Assembly: GCA_027405735.1 (NCBI GenBank)
Contig: JAPEHQ010000012.1
Span: 124,001-188,000, forward strand
DNA length: 64,000 nucleotides
Source: Mucor racemosus
Taxonomy: Eukaryota; Mucoromycota; Mucoromycetes; Mucorales; Mucoraceae
Reading direction: 5' to 3'
Position numbers and translations under genes: made by a program. The notes under the pieces were generated by a model. It saw only the letters and a list, made by a program, of their open reading frames with translations, ran no database searches and was not told the DNA's origin. Shown one piece after another: positions 1 through 11,159 of this stretch. Numbering within the stretch: position 1 is the first letter of the stretch; every line of letters begins with the position of its first letter.

Positions 1-2
1 CT

Positions 3-662
3 AAAGAGAGTCAAGATCAGCCTCGGCGCCAATATGGGAATGCAGTACCACCCACACAGGAGATGCGAGGTAACACAACTCATGTCAACAATGATTCTGA
101 TGATGACCTTATGGCTGATATAACAACTCAACAATCAAGGTCAACGTCAACATCGGTATCAGGATCACAATCACAGAGAACATTAAATTCTTTTACAACT
201 AACACTACAACTAGAGGAAGAGGCAGTAGAGGGGGAGCAACTAGAGGAACTACCGGAACTAGAGGTAGTAGCACCAGAGGAAGAAAAAGAGGTTCGAGCA
301 CCACAAGTACAACAACAATAACAGCTACTAGTAGACAACGCAAAAGACGAATTCAACAAGATTCCGAAGAAGAGGAACAAAGCCAAATATCTGAAGTAGG
401 CGATGATATATCTACATCTACATCTACATCTACATCTACATCTACTGCAACAAGAGCAAGAAGAAATACAAATACCAGACGTGCTGCATCTAATGCAGCT
501 GAAACTACATCTTCATATGTTATTTCAGACGATTCTGAAGGTGAACAAGAAAATATTCATAATACAAATAAAAGACCAGCACCAGCATCTTCACCATCAG
601 CTTCACCGCCACCTTCCGTTGAACAAAATAAACGCAGAAGAGTACTTCCGGGTAGTTCTTGA
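3..662 (+). CDS. C-terminal end of a basic, Gly/Arg-rich nuclear protein, possibly MRE11 (5' truncated by window edge)
   Basis: The reading frame is open from the left edge to a stop at 660-662, so this is the last part of a longer gene. The visible 220 or so residues are low-complexity: an acidic NDSDDD patch, a Ser/Thr-rich stretch, a Gly/Arg block with repeated RGRG/RGG/TRG motifs (roughly bases 226-295), a KRKR-type basic cluster, a TST repeat encoded by an imperfect ACATCT tandem (about 411-446), then SDDSEGE and a basic RRR end. A glycine-arginine-rich (GAR) tail followed by Ser/Asp patches is the layout of the MRE11 double-strand-break nuclease C-terminus in animals and fungi. No catalytic domain is visible, so the identity is an inference; another RGG-type nuclear protein is possible. 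Confidence 0.45.
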   Translation, partial: KESQDQPRRQYGNAVPPTQEMRGNTTHVNNDSDDDLMADITTQQSRSTSTSVSGSQSQRTLNSFTTNTTTRGRGSRGGATRGTTGTRGSSTRGRKRGSSTTSTTTITATSRQRKRRIQQDSEEEEQSQISEVGDDISTSTSTSTSTSTATRARRNTNTRRAASNAAETTSSYVISDDSEGEQENIHNTNKRPAPASSPSASPPPSVEQNKRRRVLPGSS

Positions 663-843
663 TCAAACCGTTAAACCTTAATGCTTATTATATTACACAT
701 AATTAAAAAAATTATTCTATCATCGCTAAAGTGCCTTGATTTGTTTATTATTATTTTGTTTATTTGTTACAAAAAAGAATATATTATTATATTCAATTTT
801 TTTATATGGATATATGAGATACGTTGTGTGTGTGTTTTTTTTT

Positions 844-882
<39 letters not shown>

Positions 883-1315
883 TTTTTACTATAACTATAA
901 TTATATATATTGATTCTTTATAAACATTTAAAATGGTAATTTGTTTACAATAACCATAATAAATTAGAAATAAAGGAGAATATCGAATATACATAATATT
1001 TGTTTATGAAAGAGTGAGAGTGAGAGTGTGAGTGTTTTTCTGATTTTTTGTTTGGGTGTATGTGTACGATGAAAAGTACGTTGGGAATAATTAGTATATT
1101 ACAGTAAATAAAAAAGAAGGAGTAAAAATAAAGGGGGGGGGGAAATAAATGTATCGTAAATTTTCAGACATGATCCATCTATCAAACTTGCCATGAAATA
1201 GGAGAAGAGAAGGAGTTGCCAAAGAAAGAAACACAGAACGAGTCAGAAAATAGGTTACAATACAAGCTATGTACACGATTATATATATATATATAAAAAA
1301 AAAAAAGAAGAAGGT
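663..1315. other. Intergenic region between convergent genes, with GT and AT microsatellites
   Basis: The stretch separates two convergent genes, so it should hold both 3' ends. It contains a (GT)16 tract at 849-880 with a shorter GT run just upstream, an imperfect GAGAGT/GAGTG run near 1011-1034, a nine-base G run near 1132-1141 and an AT tract around 1279-1294. I see no gene; the short open frames are low-complexity shadows. Confidence 0.7.
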
Positions 1316-2161
1316 TTAAAAGATGTTGCGTATAAACTTTCTTGTGCTCTTAATAAAAGACGTTTTAGGCTTTTCCGATGTTGTTGGTTTACTAAAAGGT
1401 TTGACAAATTGTTGAAGTTTATATTTGAGCCCCTTCTTTTTCTGGTTACTACGAATTGTAGTAGTGGTAGGTGCTGATAATGATGTTGGTGTTGGTAATG
1501 GTGGTAACGGCTTTTCAAGTTGAGGTGGTACAACTGTTGTAATTTCTTGTTGCTCGGAACAAACGGAGGGTGATGCTACCGTCGTAGCATTATTATTGTT
1601 ACCATGACGACCAATTTGTTCAAATGGGCTAAAGTTGTTTTTACGCTTTGGAATTTCTATTGTGTCTAAATTATCAATTTCATGTCTACCATAATCCACT
1701 GCTTCATTAAACCAGCTAAGACCAGGTGGAGAAGATGTTGTTGTTGTTGTATTATTATAATTTTGTGTATTATTTGATTGAATATCATTTTGAACCAATG
1801 TAAATCCACCTTTCAAGATATCATGTAATTCAATACGCTCCAGATTTAAAAAATGTTGTGATAATTTTGACAAGAAATCTTTTTCTTCTAACGTTGGCAA
1901 TGACAATTTTGGTGGACCATAATTTAAGAAATCATCTTCATCATCTTCATCATCTTCTTCTTCATTTTGAATTGGAATATATTGTTTGAAACTTAGTAAA
2001 TTTTCTGCTTCTGTACATGGCTTATCTTGTAATGTTTGCATAAATTCGTCCAATGCCCAATCTCTTGATTCAGGGACCTTGAAAGATAAAGGTGATGAAA
2101 GTTTAGCTAATCCAGTGTCTGAAGGGAAATGAAAATCGCTTGAATCCGATTCGTAATCCAT
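1316..2161 (-). CDS. Hypothetical protein, 281 aa, acidic with Pro-rich and basic C-terminal segments
   Basis: This is a single-exon gene starting with ATG at 2161. I do not recognise the family. The N-terminus is Ser/Asp-rich, residues about 68-78 form an acidic EEEDDEDDEDD run, and the middle has a possibly folded helical segment with DFLSKLSQHFLNLERIELHDIL. A Thr/Asn-rich linker follows, then a PPQLEKPLPPLPTP proline segment that could bind SH3 domains. The last 60 residues are strongly basic (QKKKGLKYKLQQFVKPFSK and KSTRKFIRNIF), which could contact membranes or nucleic acid. Even codon use, the downstream convergent neighbour and a pyrimidine-rich leader (2162-2260) support a real gene. 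A function cannot be assigned. Confidence 0.6.
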   Translation of the reverse strand: MDYESDSSDFHFPSDTGLAKLSSPLSFKVPESRDWALDEFMQTLQDKPCTEAENLLSFKQYIPIQNEEEDDEDDEDDFLNYGPPKLSLPTLEEKDFLSKLSQHFLNLERIELHDILKGGFTLVQNDIQSNNTQNYNNTTTTTSSPPGLSWFNEAVDYGRHEIDNLDTIEIPKRKNNFSPFEQIGRHGNNNNATTVASPSVCSEQQEITTVVPPQLEKPLPPLPTPTSLSAPTTTTIRSNQKKKGLKYKLQQFVKPFSKPTTSEKPKTSFIKSTRKFIRNIF

Positions 2162-2487
2162 TGTGTATATTTATGAGAAAGAGAAAGAAAGAATAAAAGA
2201 TTTACGCTCACAAACAATCAAGGCAAAAAATCTTGGCCTTTTTATACTTTTTTTTTATTTTTAATTAGACTTTATAGTAAAATACTGCAAAAGGGGTCCA
2301 TACAGTAAGCGAAATGCGTTTTTTTTTCTGTGATACGTTCATTTTTTATTTGTTTTATATAAACACGTCGTACATGAACAAAAGCAACGGAAGCGAAGGT
2401 ACCGAAACATGAACCCAAAATTAGCTTTGTTTTTTATTGATTTTCCATAAATTGCAATGTCCCCTCCCCCCCCCCACCTAATGTGTG

Positions 2488-2928
2488 CTACTTGAAAAAG
2501 AATGTAGCAAATGGATATATGAATAAAAAGAGTATAATAGCTATAATAAATAGTATCGTAAATAGATTGCAAAATCCTCTAGTATGAAAAAAGTGCTTTT
2601 TTGTTGTTGCAGCAGTTTCCAATGGAGGCAATGTTTCAATATTCTTATATTGATCATCTATCCAAATAAATGAATAAGATGCATCTTTTGTAATGATACG
2701 AGGATGCATCTCAAGACTATAATCTGACATGCAACCAAGTTGACGTGTTGATATGGTTGCCGCCGATTTATTATACAAGAAATCTGATGATTTATGCATA
2801 TAAACAGGTTCAGGTATTTTTGTGTTTTTCTCTTCTATAATGTCTTCATCTATTGTCTGTTCAATTATAGTAATATCTGTATCCGAGTGTTTTATCGTAA
2901 TTGGATTATTGTTGTTGTCTTGTACCAT
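2488..2928 (-). CDS. Hypothetical membrane protein with one C-terminal transmembrane segment, 146 aa
   Basis: The ATG is at 2928 and the TAG stop at 2488-2490. Residues about 1-115 are soluble and polar with no recognised domain. Residues about 118-145 form one long hydrophobic helix (FCNLFTILFIIAIILFLFIY...) that ends at the stop codon, as in tail-anchored proteins inserted after translation. A His/Lys/Arg patch (KKHFFHTRG) sits just before the helix on the presumed cytosolic side. The protein could instead be the start of a type II membrane enzyme continued by an unseen exon, but no good reading frame follows before the next gene. Function unknown. Confidence 0.5.
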   Translation of the reverse strand: MVQDNNNNPITIKHSDTDITIIEQTIDEDIIEEKNTKIPEPVYMHKSSDFLYNKSAATISTRQLGCMSDYSLEMHPRIITKDASYSFIWIDDQYKNIETLPPLETAATTKKHFFHTRGFCNLFTILFIIAIILFLFIYPFATFFFK

Positions 2929-3509
2929 GTTGTATACAATAAAATAAATGAAATGAATGGAAAAAAAAAGGATGAAAATGTAGAATTACAACATATTCAA
3001 CCTTACACTTTTTGTATTTAACGGGCCCCTTTAATTTCTCAAATATCATAAAGTGATTCATCATAGCAACGCATTCATCTTCATAGCAACAATAACAACA
3101 ACATTCATCGGTATGGCATTTCCGAGAATCATAAAAATAGGGGGGGGGCAGCACTTGCCAAAAGAAACAACAAGAGGGCAAAAATGTCTGTGTACAACAA
3201 TATAATCATTCACAACATATAAGCCCTTCCTTACTCTCACTCTCTTCATCATCAATGACTCAAATGTTGGATGATTTTTGCCCTGTATCATGCTATAATA
3301 ATCATTGGTGGTGTTTCAACATCGTGCCACACTGAATAAACCTATTATGTCAAATGGATTCTTCTAGCAGTATCCAATCGTTTGTAGAAAATTCATTGAA
3401 AATCTAAAATGAATATTCTATACTTTGACAAAGTAATTATAAAAACGTAAGTGAAATTAAGGGGTTTTTTAAATGTGAATAAAACTGGAGAATATGCCAA
3501 TAAGCAGAA
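2929..3509. other. Divergent intergenic region
   Basis: This separates a minus-strand and a plus-strand gene and therefore probably holds two promoters. It has an A run near 2959-2969, a G run near 3141-3149 and no supported gene; the cysteine-rich open frame on the minus strand here has no coding character. Confidence 0.55.
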
Positions 3510-3908
3510 ATGATCATATTTGAAGAAATAACCAATACTAAGAGTGCTTTTCAGAAGCAGGCATCTACTCTTTCTGCAATTACTTCAGATACTACATCTC
3601 CAGATGAGCAAGATGATAATGATGATGAGAACGATATAATTGTACAATCTGATGACCAAGGAAATGACGATGACAATGATAATGATGATGAGCAAGATAG
3701 TAACACAGCACCTATTTGTGAATGTGGCAGAGAATTAAACAGTGGTTGGAAATGCTCTCACTGTAGAAGACAATGCCCTATTTGTAATAGATCCTTATCA
3801 ATGGATATTGAAGAATATTGTGAAAGATGCTTCAGACTTTGTATATATCATGGCTTATATAGTATCACATTTGGTTCTATCGGATGTCAACAATGTAAGA
3901 ATAATTAG
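3510..3908 (+). CDS. Small acidic protein with a cysteine-rich, zinc-ribbon-like C-terminus, 132 aa
   Basis: This single-exon frame starts at ATG 3510. Residues about 30-65 are almost pure Asp/Glu/Asn (DEQDDNDDEND and similar). The C-terminal 65 residues carry paired cysteines in the order CxC, CxxC, CxxC, CxxC, C and CxxC, as expected for two or three small zinc knuckles. I do not recognise the family. The gene lies just upstream of MED17 on the same strand with only about 150 bp between them. The acidic region plus zinc module suggests a nuclear or ubiquitin-related role, but that is inference only. An upstream exon cannot be excluded. Confidence 0.55.
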   Translation: MIIFEEITNTKSAFQKQASTLSAITSDTTSPDEQDDNDDENDIIVQSDDQGNDDDNDNDDEQDSNTAPICECGRELNSGWKCSHCRRQCPICNRSLSMDIEEYCERCFRLCIYHGLYSITFGSIGCQQCKNN

Positions 3909-4055
3909 ATAGATATACATTCTATACGTGACTCGATAGAGTCCATTTAATCCTATTACACTGCAGTTTATAGAGGCATTTGTAAAATTCTACCCCTTTT
4001 CCCAACCTCTCCCTCTCTCATATTTCTCTCCTCCCCTTCTTTTTAATTAAAATAT

Positions 4056-6627
4056 ATGAGTCAAGAACCTATTAAAAAAAGAATAAAATTATCGTTAGAA
4101 CCTGCCATCGATAATAATGTAGTTGACATAACAAATGCAGGACAAGAAATTATGAAGACGTAAATATTTTTAGCTATTTTTTTCTTGTGATTTTTCCAAG
4201 CCTAACACGTTAATTTATCCAGAGATACTTCTTTACCTGAAAAATTAATGCAATCTGTAGATCGCATTTGGTTTGAAAGGGGTGAATGGAAAGATATATC
4301 AGAAAAATCCCTAACTGCATCTATCGAAAAACGCAAACAACAACCCGAGTTGGAAGAAGAACAAGAAATCGAGACAGAAAACGCGCTTCCATCAATGACA
4401 TTACCACCAGGGTTTGATATTGCTAAATTACGAGAATCTGTCATCAATAAACTATTCCATGCTAAAAGCGAGATTGACGTTGCTTTAGATGTCATTAATA
4501 TTCTTGCAGCAGGAAACCGTGGATCTTCAGCCGCTGTAAAGGATTTAGTTTTACCTGCAGGATCACTCACTGCAACCTACGTTACAAAACCAAAGCAAAC
4601 AACGAAATCACAATTAGAATCTTTACAATTAAATTTAGGCCTTAAAAGAAAAAAGCAAAAGCAAGCTTCAGATTTCCTTAAAAAGAGCGCTTCAGCATTA
4701 AAGAATTTAGTAGAAAAAGAGCAAGTATTTTGGGATGAAGCATTGGATTTACGTAGAAATAATTGGCAAATACAAGCAAACAGTAATGCCGGTGCTTCTT
4801 TTTTCATTCAGTATGGATATACAGAAGTTGGTTCAGATTTTAATGAGCAATCTATTGGTGAACTGAAACGTTCCAGTGATGTTGATGATAATGATAATGG
4901 CGATACATCAAATAATTTGCTGCAAATGTCACTTCCGCATGGTACCTGTCGTAAGGTTGCAGTGCGTATCAGTCAAAGTCATATGGGTAAATTAGGGCTT
5001 GGCGGTCAAAATGAATTCTCGGAAGGAATTTTAGGTATATTAGAAGAACAACGAGATGCATATGCTGTAGATCAGGACAAGGAGAGCATAAATAATCAAG
5101 GAGGAGCAGCTGTAGAAAAAGGTACCAATTATTAAAAAACGGCACCACATGTGTAAACAATATTCTAAATACAGTAATTATAGTTTATTCAAATACTATG
5201 CTGGGCACATCTCATAGTAAAATACAAAATCAACTTGCAGAAGCACATTCAACTGTATTTGATGCTGAATTATTCTCGGACATTTTAGCTGAAGCTCAAG
5301 CATTGAATAGTAACGTTAGATTTCCAGATGATGAAATTGTTATCAATATCGATGGTCAAATTGATTTACATGTGTTGAAATTACCCATCAATCAACCACA
5401 AAATCATCAACATCAAGATACCAAACTTACATCACAACAAATTATCAGTAGAACAATCGATTTATCATTTAGATTATTATTATTACAACATCAAAGGTTT
5501 AATTTGTGGAAAACCAAAGCAAAAATACTATCCAGTAATCACAAGATTCATCAATTGTTGAGTGATACAACTGTGGCTTCATCTACTGCATCTTCGGCTG
5601 CTACTCCTGCTAATACCACTGCCACAAATGCACCTACACCAACTAATTCTGGTGGTGGTACTACTGGTACACCAGCACCTACTCCCACAAATGCTGCATC
5701 TGGTGGTGTGCTACCCGTCGTCGGAACAAACAGTTCCGTTACCACCGCAAGTCGTGCACGGACAAGACTTGCTGCCTCTATAACTACTCGTGATCTTCCA
5801 AAGCAAATTCCTATTCTATTGCCAATAATGTCTCTTACAAGGTTCTGGGTTCAGTTCGATAGAATTAGACATGTTGCCAACAGAATAGTTCGTGAGTATC
5901 GTAATTTATCGATATCTGTTCATTACAAATTTGCTGCAGATGAAAACAAAAAAGAAACAAAACCAAGACCATATGATACATATCCTGGATATGGACAAGT
6001 TGCACTGTGTTTGGGCCTTAGTATATTAAGAGGGTAAAAATTAAATAATGATGATGCTATCCTACAATTATACACACTAACTTGATATGCGCATTTATAT
6101 AGCCCATCTTTACATTTCAATTTGAGTCAATCGGGTTCCATATCCGTTTGCCTTCCACAAACAACGGTTGTACTTCAGAATGTATCCGAATTCGAGGCTT
6201 TTTTGTCACGAGAGATTAAAGTCATTTGTTTGCGTACAGTGTGTGATGTAGCAAATGATATGATTAAAAGTCAACAATTATGGCAAGTCGATCAAGTAGA
6301 TGAGGCCATTCATGGCTCCATTTGGTGGCATAGTGGTAATAATTGGAGAAATATGTAAGTCATCATCATCATTTTGTGTTACTCTTGTGATTCCAGTTCG
6401 TACAAACTAATGATCTCCTCTCCCCCCCCCCCCTCTCCAAATTTATTTATTATAGAACTGTACGCTTATTGAATTCGCATCTAGAATTCAAATTAAACAC
6501 AACTCAAGATCTTCAAGAATCAATTTATATGTTGGAATTGAATCAAATCATTACACCGATGCATTTTAAGGAAAGAGTTTGTGTTATCATCAAAAAAATT
6601 ATAAAGGATGCACAAAGAGAACAATAA
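4056..6627 (+). CDS. MED17: Mediator of RNA polymerase II transcription subunit 17 (MED17/SRB4)
   Basis: Five exons give a 758-residue protein: 4056-4159, 4223-5121, 5184-6033, 6103-6354 and 6456-6627, all GT-AG with phases that join without frameshift. MED17 is the scaffold of the Mediator head module and is needed for most RNA polymerase II transcription. The diagnostic region is around residues 150-250: LVLPAGSLTATYVTKP, then the helical KRKKQ..ASDFLKKSASALKNL segment, then FWDEALDLRRNNWQIQ and the FIQYGYTEVGSDF strand. These match the conserved MED17 core known from yeast to human. The N-terminus has a basic IKKRIKL motif that may be a nuclear signal. A Thr/Ala/Pro/Gly-rich insert (about bases 5570-5760) is low-complexity and probably disordered. 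The length is close to other fungal MED17 proteins. Confidence 0.93.
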
Positions 6628-7704
6628 AAATTGACAACAACAAGAAGATTGGAATCGAGTACAATAATTTAAAATAAAACACATGATTCCTTTCATGAAA
6701 TGTATTCCGTCTTGCTGTTGTTATGTATTAGAGTACTCAAGGTCTGGGTTCCTTTCCTCCACCCCACCCCACCCCCTCTACTTTTTTTAATGTGGTTTAT
6801 TAATTTACTGATATGAAATTTATCAAGAAAAAATAGCATGATGTCTATAGTGTAGTACCTTATTAGTGAAAAACTCATTTCCTTCGAAAGATTCACTATG
6901 AAGTAAAAATCTCTTAATTCTCTTAATTGTGCCACATTAAGGAAAATAAGAAAATTTTCACTGCTTATTTTTTTAAATTATCAATGCAAGCATTGCAAAT
7001 ATGATTTAGTCATGTAGATTATTGGTCGAGCATGCATTTAATAGATGACTATAATAGACATCATATGTACAGGACACAATAAACCCAAGTTATTATATTT
7101 TGACCAAAAACCTGGGGAAAAATCATGCACACACTAAAATTATGCATATAACGCTTCTATAACACAAAGTAGCAGACCAGTTCCTGATTTATATGTAATA
7201 TAATTATACTATTCAAAAATGACATCTCCAAAGGAAACGTGTGATGCTTCATATAATTTGGATGAATTGCGTCAATTAAAAACTGTTAAAAATATATTAC
7301 ATGCTTGAAAATGTAGCAGTGATAAAAAGGCTAATGCTAAATTGTAAGGTTTTTTTTTGAAACTTGATGGCAAACCATATGGATGCCACCATTTTCCAAT
7401 TATGTATGTTTTCGAGGTATGTTTTGAGGCTGTTAGTTAATTTGCCATATATACATTGTTTTATCAATTACTCCATCATAAAATATCGATAGTTTTCTAG
7501 AAAGCGAAAACCAGGCAACAGATGCCATTGTTTACCATCAGAACTGTCGACTACCTGGTGGTTTTAAAAAACAAGTGCTTGAGATTTTTTGTTAGTTTTT
7601 CATGTTCATTTGTTCAAATCGATGTACACATGAAAAGCCTTGAAAAAATTGATTATACTACAATATTGGTTATGCATAAAAAGGACATTTACCTATTAAT
7701 TGCG
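6628..7704. other. Intergenic DNA leading into the repeat island
   Basis: After the MED17 stop there is a C-rich run near 6760-6777 and AT-rich sequence. A short broken coding-like segment at 7219-7320 begins with ATG and runs about 29 codons to a TGA, then reads on past it in the same frame until another stop. It may be a gene remnant, but I cannot identify it. No intact gene is visible. Confidence 0.5.
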
Positions 7705-7857
7705 GTAGTTTGCATTGCCAATAAACATACATTTTTCTATCAGAAAAACCGTCTGTCATACCATACATTTATTAAAAATTGCAAACGTGAGCCCTTAGAC
7801 CGATGCCGTAATTGAGCATAATAAACAATATTAACATGTATAAAGATATACAATAAT
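7705..7857 (-). repeat. Repeat family D, partial inverted copy
   Basis: The end of this segment (GTCTGTCATACCATACATTT ... GCCGTAATTGAGCATA) matches 12227-12315 in the same orientation and 38265-38370 on the opposite strand. It adjoins repeat A at 7858. The sequence is noncoding and diverged. Confidence 0.7.
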
Positions 7858-8494
7858 AAGCTTGAATCAAGTGTGTACAGCATCATTAATTCTTGAAAAA
7901 GTTCTCAAAAATCATAAAACCTCTTATTTTTAAGACTTACAAGGCCTATAAATGGAATATTAATTTCGAAAATTATTCTTGTCCAGATCATCAATTTTGA
8001 CATTTTTTAATTTTTTTTTCTGATTTTGCAAATCTAGAGTTAATTATACTACCAATTGTAAAAAAAAAAAATACATACATACACAAAACTTAGCGCTCTA
8101 TTTGCTCAATAAAAAATGATGAACATTTTTATTGCAAAATATTACATGAAAATCCTTGAATCAAAATTCCGTTTTTGGGACAAAAGTACAAAGTTTTATT
8201 ACTTGACATTTAATATTAAGCTTTTATAAAATGTGTATTAGCTATGGCGACAATTTTCTCTCACAATGTAGTATATTTAAACGTTGATTTTGGTATCAAA
8301 ACTTGGCTTTTCTGTTTTTTCATCTAAATCATGAGTGTTGGTAAGGGTAAAATGAGTCCCGAAAATGTCCGCTATAAAGTCTGAATTTTCAGACCGTACG
8401 TGGTTAAATATGAGAAAAGGTTTAAAAAAACGCTTTTTTACTTAAAATTTACAGTAGATATACCATAGTACAAGAGACATAGCCGTCCAATCTT
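7858..8494 (+). repeat. Repeat family A, copy 1 (637 bp)
   Basis: This noncoding AT-rich unit begins AAGCTTGAATCAAG and ends ..CCGTCCAATCTT. Its ends form a short imperfect inverted repeat (AAGCTTGAA against AAGATTGGA here; AAGGTTGAA in copy 2). Three other copies lie at 12323-13219, 34141-35145 and 37620-38259. Relative to the flanking B and D blocks this copy is flipped compared with the other three. It resembles a nonautonomous DNA element; no transposase is visible. Confidence 0.8.
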
Positions 8495-9469
8495 CTTAAC
8501 ATGGTAGTTTATTTGATGGTAATATAGTCTTACTTGATAATTAATGCGCTAGAGGTGATTTACATTAAATTTTAGTCTTACCCCTCCAACATTATAAACA
8601 TAAACATAAACATGAACATCACTGGGACCTATTGCCACCTTTTTACCCTCTTTGTCCCAAGCCAATTTATTCAATGCTTTACCAGAACAAACTTACTTTT
8701 GACATATAAAAATTGATTTGTTGTTAGTAAAATCAATTAACAAGCTAATAAGTAATAAATATGTTGTACTTTTGATAGTTGGTACATAGTGATATAAAAG
8801 ACAACATCTTGTTTTCTCTTCTTAGCTGTTGGCCACTAAATAGACTAACATGAGTTTATTCATCTATTTAAATCATGTTAATACTATACACACTTTTATA
8901 ATTACCAATTTTTCTGCAGGTAGATATCAACTTTAGACCAAAAAAGCATTAATTATAACGTAGAAGATGAAACAAAATGACTAGATCTTGGAAAAAAATG
9001 AGTAATTAATCAGTTCTTCAACCGTATAATAAAAAAAAGATATCGGTTATTTAGATATAAAAGTATGGCCTTTTATATTGATTTGACATTGAGATCCTGA
9101 GATGTTATTTAAGGCACTATTGAACTATTAAATTTGTTTGATAGTAATCTATGGATTTAAATGGATCAATCATAATTTAACCGTTCTTGTAGAGCTTTTT
9201 AGTTACCTTGTTTCAATTCTGCGCTAAATGTGCTTGAATGTTGATTAGATAGCTACTTGATTAATTAGCCGCTGGGATAAAATAATATGCTGTTATAATT
9301 GAGGTCCAAGCGTTCTTGGTAATTACTGGATTAAATTTGGTACGCTAGGAGTTTTTTATATCCGATATCAAGACTTTGCACTTCAATACATGTTGTAGTC
9401 AATAGATTGTAAGATGTATTATTGATACTGTAGAGGGTAATAACATATGGTACTTGATGACATACAACA
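8495..9469 (-). repeat. Repeat family B, inverted copy 1, carrying a dynein fragment
   Basis: Read on the minus strand from 9469 this matches 36604-37619 almost end to end. Shared landmarks include the segment with ATACATCTTACAATCTATTG, the GTTAAATTATGATTGATCC segment, CTGCAGAAAAATTGGTAGTT-like sequence and GTGGCCAACAGCTAAGAAGA. It is noncoding apart from the captured exon at 8582-8683. Confidence 0.8.
8582..8683 (-). pseudogene. Captured exon fragment of dynein intermediate chain (WD40 region), copy 1
   Basis: Read on the minus strand from 8683 the frame gives GKALNKLAWDKEGKKVAIG followed by SDVHVYVYVYNVGG, then a splice-donor-like GTAAGA. This is the last WD40 repeat of cytoplasmic dynein intermediate chain, whose family consensus is ALNxxxW..xGxxxAxGxSxGxxxxYDxGE. 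A six-base GTTTAT duplication adds an extra VY pair. The fragment is isolated, has no start codon and lies inside repeat B, so it is a captured or dead piece. Copies 2 and 3 are at 33816-34018 and 37410-37505. Confidence 0.8.
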
Positions 9470-11159
9470 TAGTATATAATTCGTATTTTTGCCAATAGTC
9501 ACTCTTCCAATGTTTATATATATACTTAAGATAGCCAGCTAAAATACAATTAAAACTACATGTATTTATTTAAGTATATGTATTAGGAAAAAAGAATGAA
9601 GATGTCAAACTATGAGTATAAAGATCAGATATAGGATATAACATATGATAGTTAAATCTTAATTTCATAAGTTGGAAGACCAGTTGTATGAGCTTTTGAT
9701 GGGAATAGATTGACCAGAACCAGTTCCGACAAGGAGGAGGCAAAGTTAAGTAGATAGAATATTCTTTGATTATTGATTAAACAGGAGAGTATTTTTTTAT
9801 GACAGAAAAAACCAATGTGAATCGCAGGTAAAGATTTACATTGGCTCAGCTTAAATAATATCACATCATCTTAGACTAAATATAATATATAATATAATCA
9901 CTCCACCTTATTCCATAATTGAAATAACGTCGATATGCAGCATTCATCACAGTTTCTAACTCTAATTATCATGTCGAGATAATCTATTAAGAACTTACGA
10001 TGAACCATACCTTCTGCGCTCATTATTAGTATTACATATTACTACATAATCCAGCTCAATATTTAGTCAGTATCCTAAGCATCCAAAAAAGCCGAACAAT
10101 CTCCGGAAGCGGCCATCTAATAATATTTCCAAGCTTTAAATCTCTAGAAGAAATTACTGGACAGCTTGGACGCGGTTGTTTAAATATTCCAAGCAGCTAA
10201 TAAGATGCAGGTATCGAAATTTCACACAAAAATTAACGTTCGGCAGTATTTTTATTAATTATTCAAAGGCTTATGATTTATCGAAAGGTAAATCGTATCA
10301 AATTAATCAAATGAAAAAGTACCGTTTTATTATGAGCTTACAGAGGGGGTTTATATACTAATTAAATGAGTGTATTAAATGTGAGTGATAGTATAATTAG
10401 AATGAGCATCTGGATATTGCGTGGATATATTGGAATCATGCTTCTACGATTCAATAGTAGCATGATGATAGACGCATGGAATATGACCTTGCTTGACTTG
10501 CATGTTGAACATCATGGTTTGACAGATGTTCTACTGTAAATTGGTAATTCGGTAATTCCTAATTCTAATAGATCAGCTTATTTTATGTAAAGCATAAATA
10601 CAACCTACAACATTATTAGCCTAATAACGGATTTAACTTGAAAAGTACAAGAGGATACAACCGGATTCAAAAAAAGTCCATAAAATCACAAATTTAAAGG
10701 ATTTATTGTTGCATCCACCGGTTAATCGTAAGATAATGAACCTTTTGATTTGTAATCATTATTTTCAAGAAGTCAGCTAACTGATCTATGATAACATTCT
10801 CGATTGTTCTTATTTTCTAAAGCAAGATCCGGGAAGCTGGATATGTGAGACGTATTCACTTGTTGAATTTAGTTATATAAAATAAGCTGAACTTAAATGT
10901 GCTGTGTTACTAATGTACATAAAATGACCTGACAATGGAATGTCAGAAAGATATAATCGATCCAAAGCTGATCTTACAGATAATTGTAATATAGAATTTG
11001 TATATAAATAGGACAAATTATTGATATTAAATAAAGATTCTCTTCAGTTTTTGTGTATTATTTAATTTAACAAGTTCCTTTATTAAATTATACATTTTTT
11101 CTTGCTCCATTATTTATTCTAAATCCTGGGCATTTCATTTATATATAAAAGCACTACGG
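9470..11159. other. Gene-poor AT-rich DNA inside the repeat island
   Basis: I see no gene, RNA or clear repeat partner within this window. All open frames are short and of poor coding quality. Because the flanking blocks are repeats, this stretch may be repeat DNA whose other copies lie outside the window. Confidence 0.5.

Noticed and set aside
7522..7815. 97-codon plus-strand frame as a small gene
   Set aside because: Its second half is repeat D sequence shared with noncoding copies at 12227-12315 and 38265-38370, in which the frame is not kept.
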